Assembly: GCA_017500625.1 (NCBI GenBank)
Contig: JAFVYX010000186.1
Location: forward strand, 1-5,875
Reading direction: 5' to 3'
DNA: 5,875 nt
From: Clostridia bacterium
GTDB taxonomy: Bacteria > Bacillota_A > Clostridia > Oscillospirales > CAG-272
How positions within the stretch are numbered: the first letter of the stretch is position 1; every line of letters starts with the position of its first letter. Below are positions 4,983-5,875 of this stretch, piece after piece. The notes beneath the pieces are model-generated. The model searched no databases and had not been told where the DNA came from. It saw nothing but the letters and a program-made list of their open reading frames with translations. The translations under genes were made by a program, and so were the position numbers.

Positions 4983-5875
4983 ATGGCAAAGAAAAGATTT
5001 GTTCAGGTTGGCGTTGGCGGCCGCGCCAGAATGTACTATAAGGCCCTGGCAACGACCTACAGCGAGACGAGTGAGCTGGTGGCGTTTTGCGATATCAACC
5101 GCACCCGCATGGAGTTTGCAAACGAGATCCTTGAGACCGAATACGGCTATCACGCCGTGCCGATGTACGGTGCCGACGAATTTGAGAAGATGATCGAGGA
5201 AACAAAGCCCGATACCGTCATTGTCACCTCGATCGACCGCACGCACCACCGCTACATCGTCAAGGCGATGGAGTGCGGCTGCGACGTCATTTCCGAGAAG
5301 CCCATGACGATGGACGCCAAGAAATGTCAAGAGATCATTGATTGCATCGAGCGCACGGGAAAGAGTCTGCGCGTCACCTTCAACTACCGTTACGCCCCCT
5401 ACAACACGAAGCTCCGCGAGCTCATTATGAACGACACCATCGGCAAGGTGACGCAGGTCCACTTTGAGTGGCTCCTCAACACCGTCCACGGCGCCGACTA
5501 CTTCCGCCGTTGGCACCGCGATAAGAAAAACAGTGGCGGCCTGCTCGTTCACAAGGCCACCCACCACTTTGACCTTGTCAACTTCTGGCTGGGCTCCTAC
5601 CCCACCCGTGTCTTTGCTCTCGGTGACCTGAAGTTCTACGGTCGCGAGAACGCCGAGGAGCGCGGCGTGACCAAGTTCTATTCGCGCTCGCACGGGCACC
5701 CGAACACCGTGGGCGATCCCTTCGGCGTTTGCTATGAAGACAGCCGTGACCTCAAGCGTCTCTACCTTGACGCCGAGAAGGACGACGGTTATATCCGCGA
5801 CCAGAGCGTGTTCGGCGACAACATCAGCATCGAGGACACGATGAACGTTCTCGTTCAGTACAAGTCGGGCGCCCA
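4983..5875 (+). CDS. Gfo/Idh/MocA-type NAD(P)-dependent oxidoreductase, 3' end outside the window
   Basis: This cytoplasmic dehydrogenase family oxidises or reduces hydroxyl groups on sugars, sugar acids or inositols using NAD(P). The window holds 297 codons with no stop; family members are usually 330-430 residues. The N-terminal Rossmann fold shows FVQVGVGGRARM (6-17) with the GxGG turn. It has an acidic D37 after beta 2 (AFCDINR), which suggests preference for NAD over NADP. The family lysine is in SEKP (104-107). The C-terminal substrate domain has GGLLVHKATHHFDL (185-198), in which the H194-H195 region corresponds to the conserved catalytic histidine motif. A long segment from about 215 to 275, rich in charged and aromatic residues and containing SHGHPNTVGDPFG, precedes IEDTMNVLVQYKSG. 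The substrate cannot be named. The gene has its own promoter and ribosome binding site, is divergent from the suf operon, and its downstream partners are outside the window. Confidence 0.9.
   Translation, partial: MAKKRFVQVGVGGRARMYYKALATTYSETSELVAFCDINRTRMEFANEILETEYGYHAVPMYGADEFEKMIEETKPDTVIVTSIDRTHHRYIVKAMECGCDVISEKPMTMDAKKCQEIIDCIERTGKSLRVTFNYRYAPYNTKLRELIMNDTIGKVTQVHFEWLLNTVHGADYFRRWHRDKKNSGGLLVHKATHHFDLVNFWLGSYPTRVFALGDLKFYGRENAEERGVTKFYSRSHGHPNTVGDPFGVCYEDSRDLKRLYLDAEKDDGYIRDQSVFGDNISIEDTMNVLVQYKSGA

Noticed and set aside
4962..5699. A 245-codon minus-strand open frame opposite the oxidoreductase
   Set aside because: The plus strand encodes an uninterrupted Gfo/Idh/MocA protein with a promoter and ribosome binding site; the antisense frame has no recognisable motif.

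Overview
The window looks like a piece of an anaerobic, GC-rich member of the Bacillota (Clostridia-like). The evidence is the gene set: an RqcH/FbpA-type NFACT protein, a YtqB/MnmM-type tRNA methyltransferase, and a two-gene SufC plus single SufB/SufD-like iron-sulfur assembly pair. AGGAGG-type ribosome binding sites and sigma-A-type promoters fit the same assignment. No rRNA, tRNA, CRISPR array, insertion sequence or phage gene is visible.

Layout. Bases 1 to about 74 encode the end of a cysteine synthase-like PLP-binding segment. It switches abruptly and out of frame into a ZIP metal transporter that lacks its N-terminal third (74-664, plus strand). This looks like a recombination, deletion or assembly junction rather than a normal gene start. 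A strong hairpin with A and T tracts (667-702) sits between the ZIP gene and the convergent minus-strand operon and can end transcription from both sides.

The minus-strand operon reads from right to left: sufC-like ATPase (4685-3951), sufB/sufD-like scaffold (3954-3028, overlapping sufC by 4 bases), rqcH (2994-1258) and mnmM (1256-702, one base after the rqcH stop). The spacings of -4, 33 and 1 bases and the single candidate promoter near 4733-4761 argue for one transcript. It would couple a minimal Fe-S assembly machine to ribosome-associated quality control and a tRNA wobble-modification enzyme, all concerned with protein synthesis and protein maturation.

The 273 bases from 4710 to 4982 are an AT-richer divergent intergenic region. 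It holds a suf promoter with repeated TTGCAT boxes, a GAAA-loop hairpin just before the sufC ribosome binding site, two free-standing hairpins, and a strong promoter for the rightward gene with a palindrome over the expected transcription start.

The last gene (4983 to the window end, plus strand, open at the 3' end) is a Gfo/Idh/MocA-type NAD(P)-dependent oxidoreductase, probably acting on a sugar or cyclitol. It has its own promoter and no evident functional link to the suf operon. I recognise every gene family here. I do not see a wholly new system; the points most worth checking are the chimeric left end, the minimal Suf pair co-operonic with rqcH and mnmM, and the regulatory structures in the divergent region.
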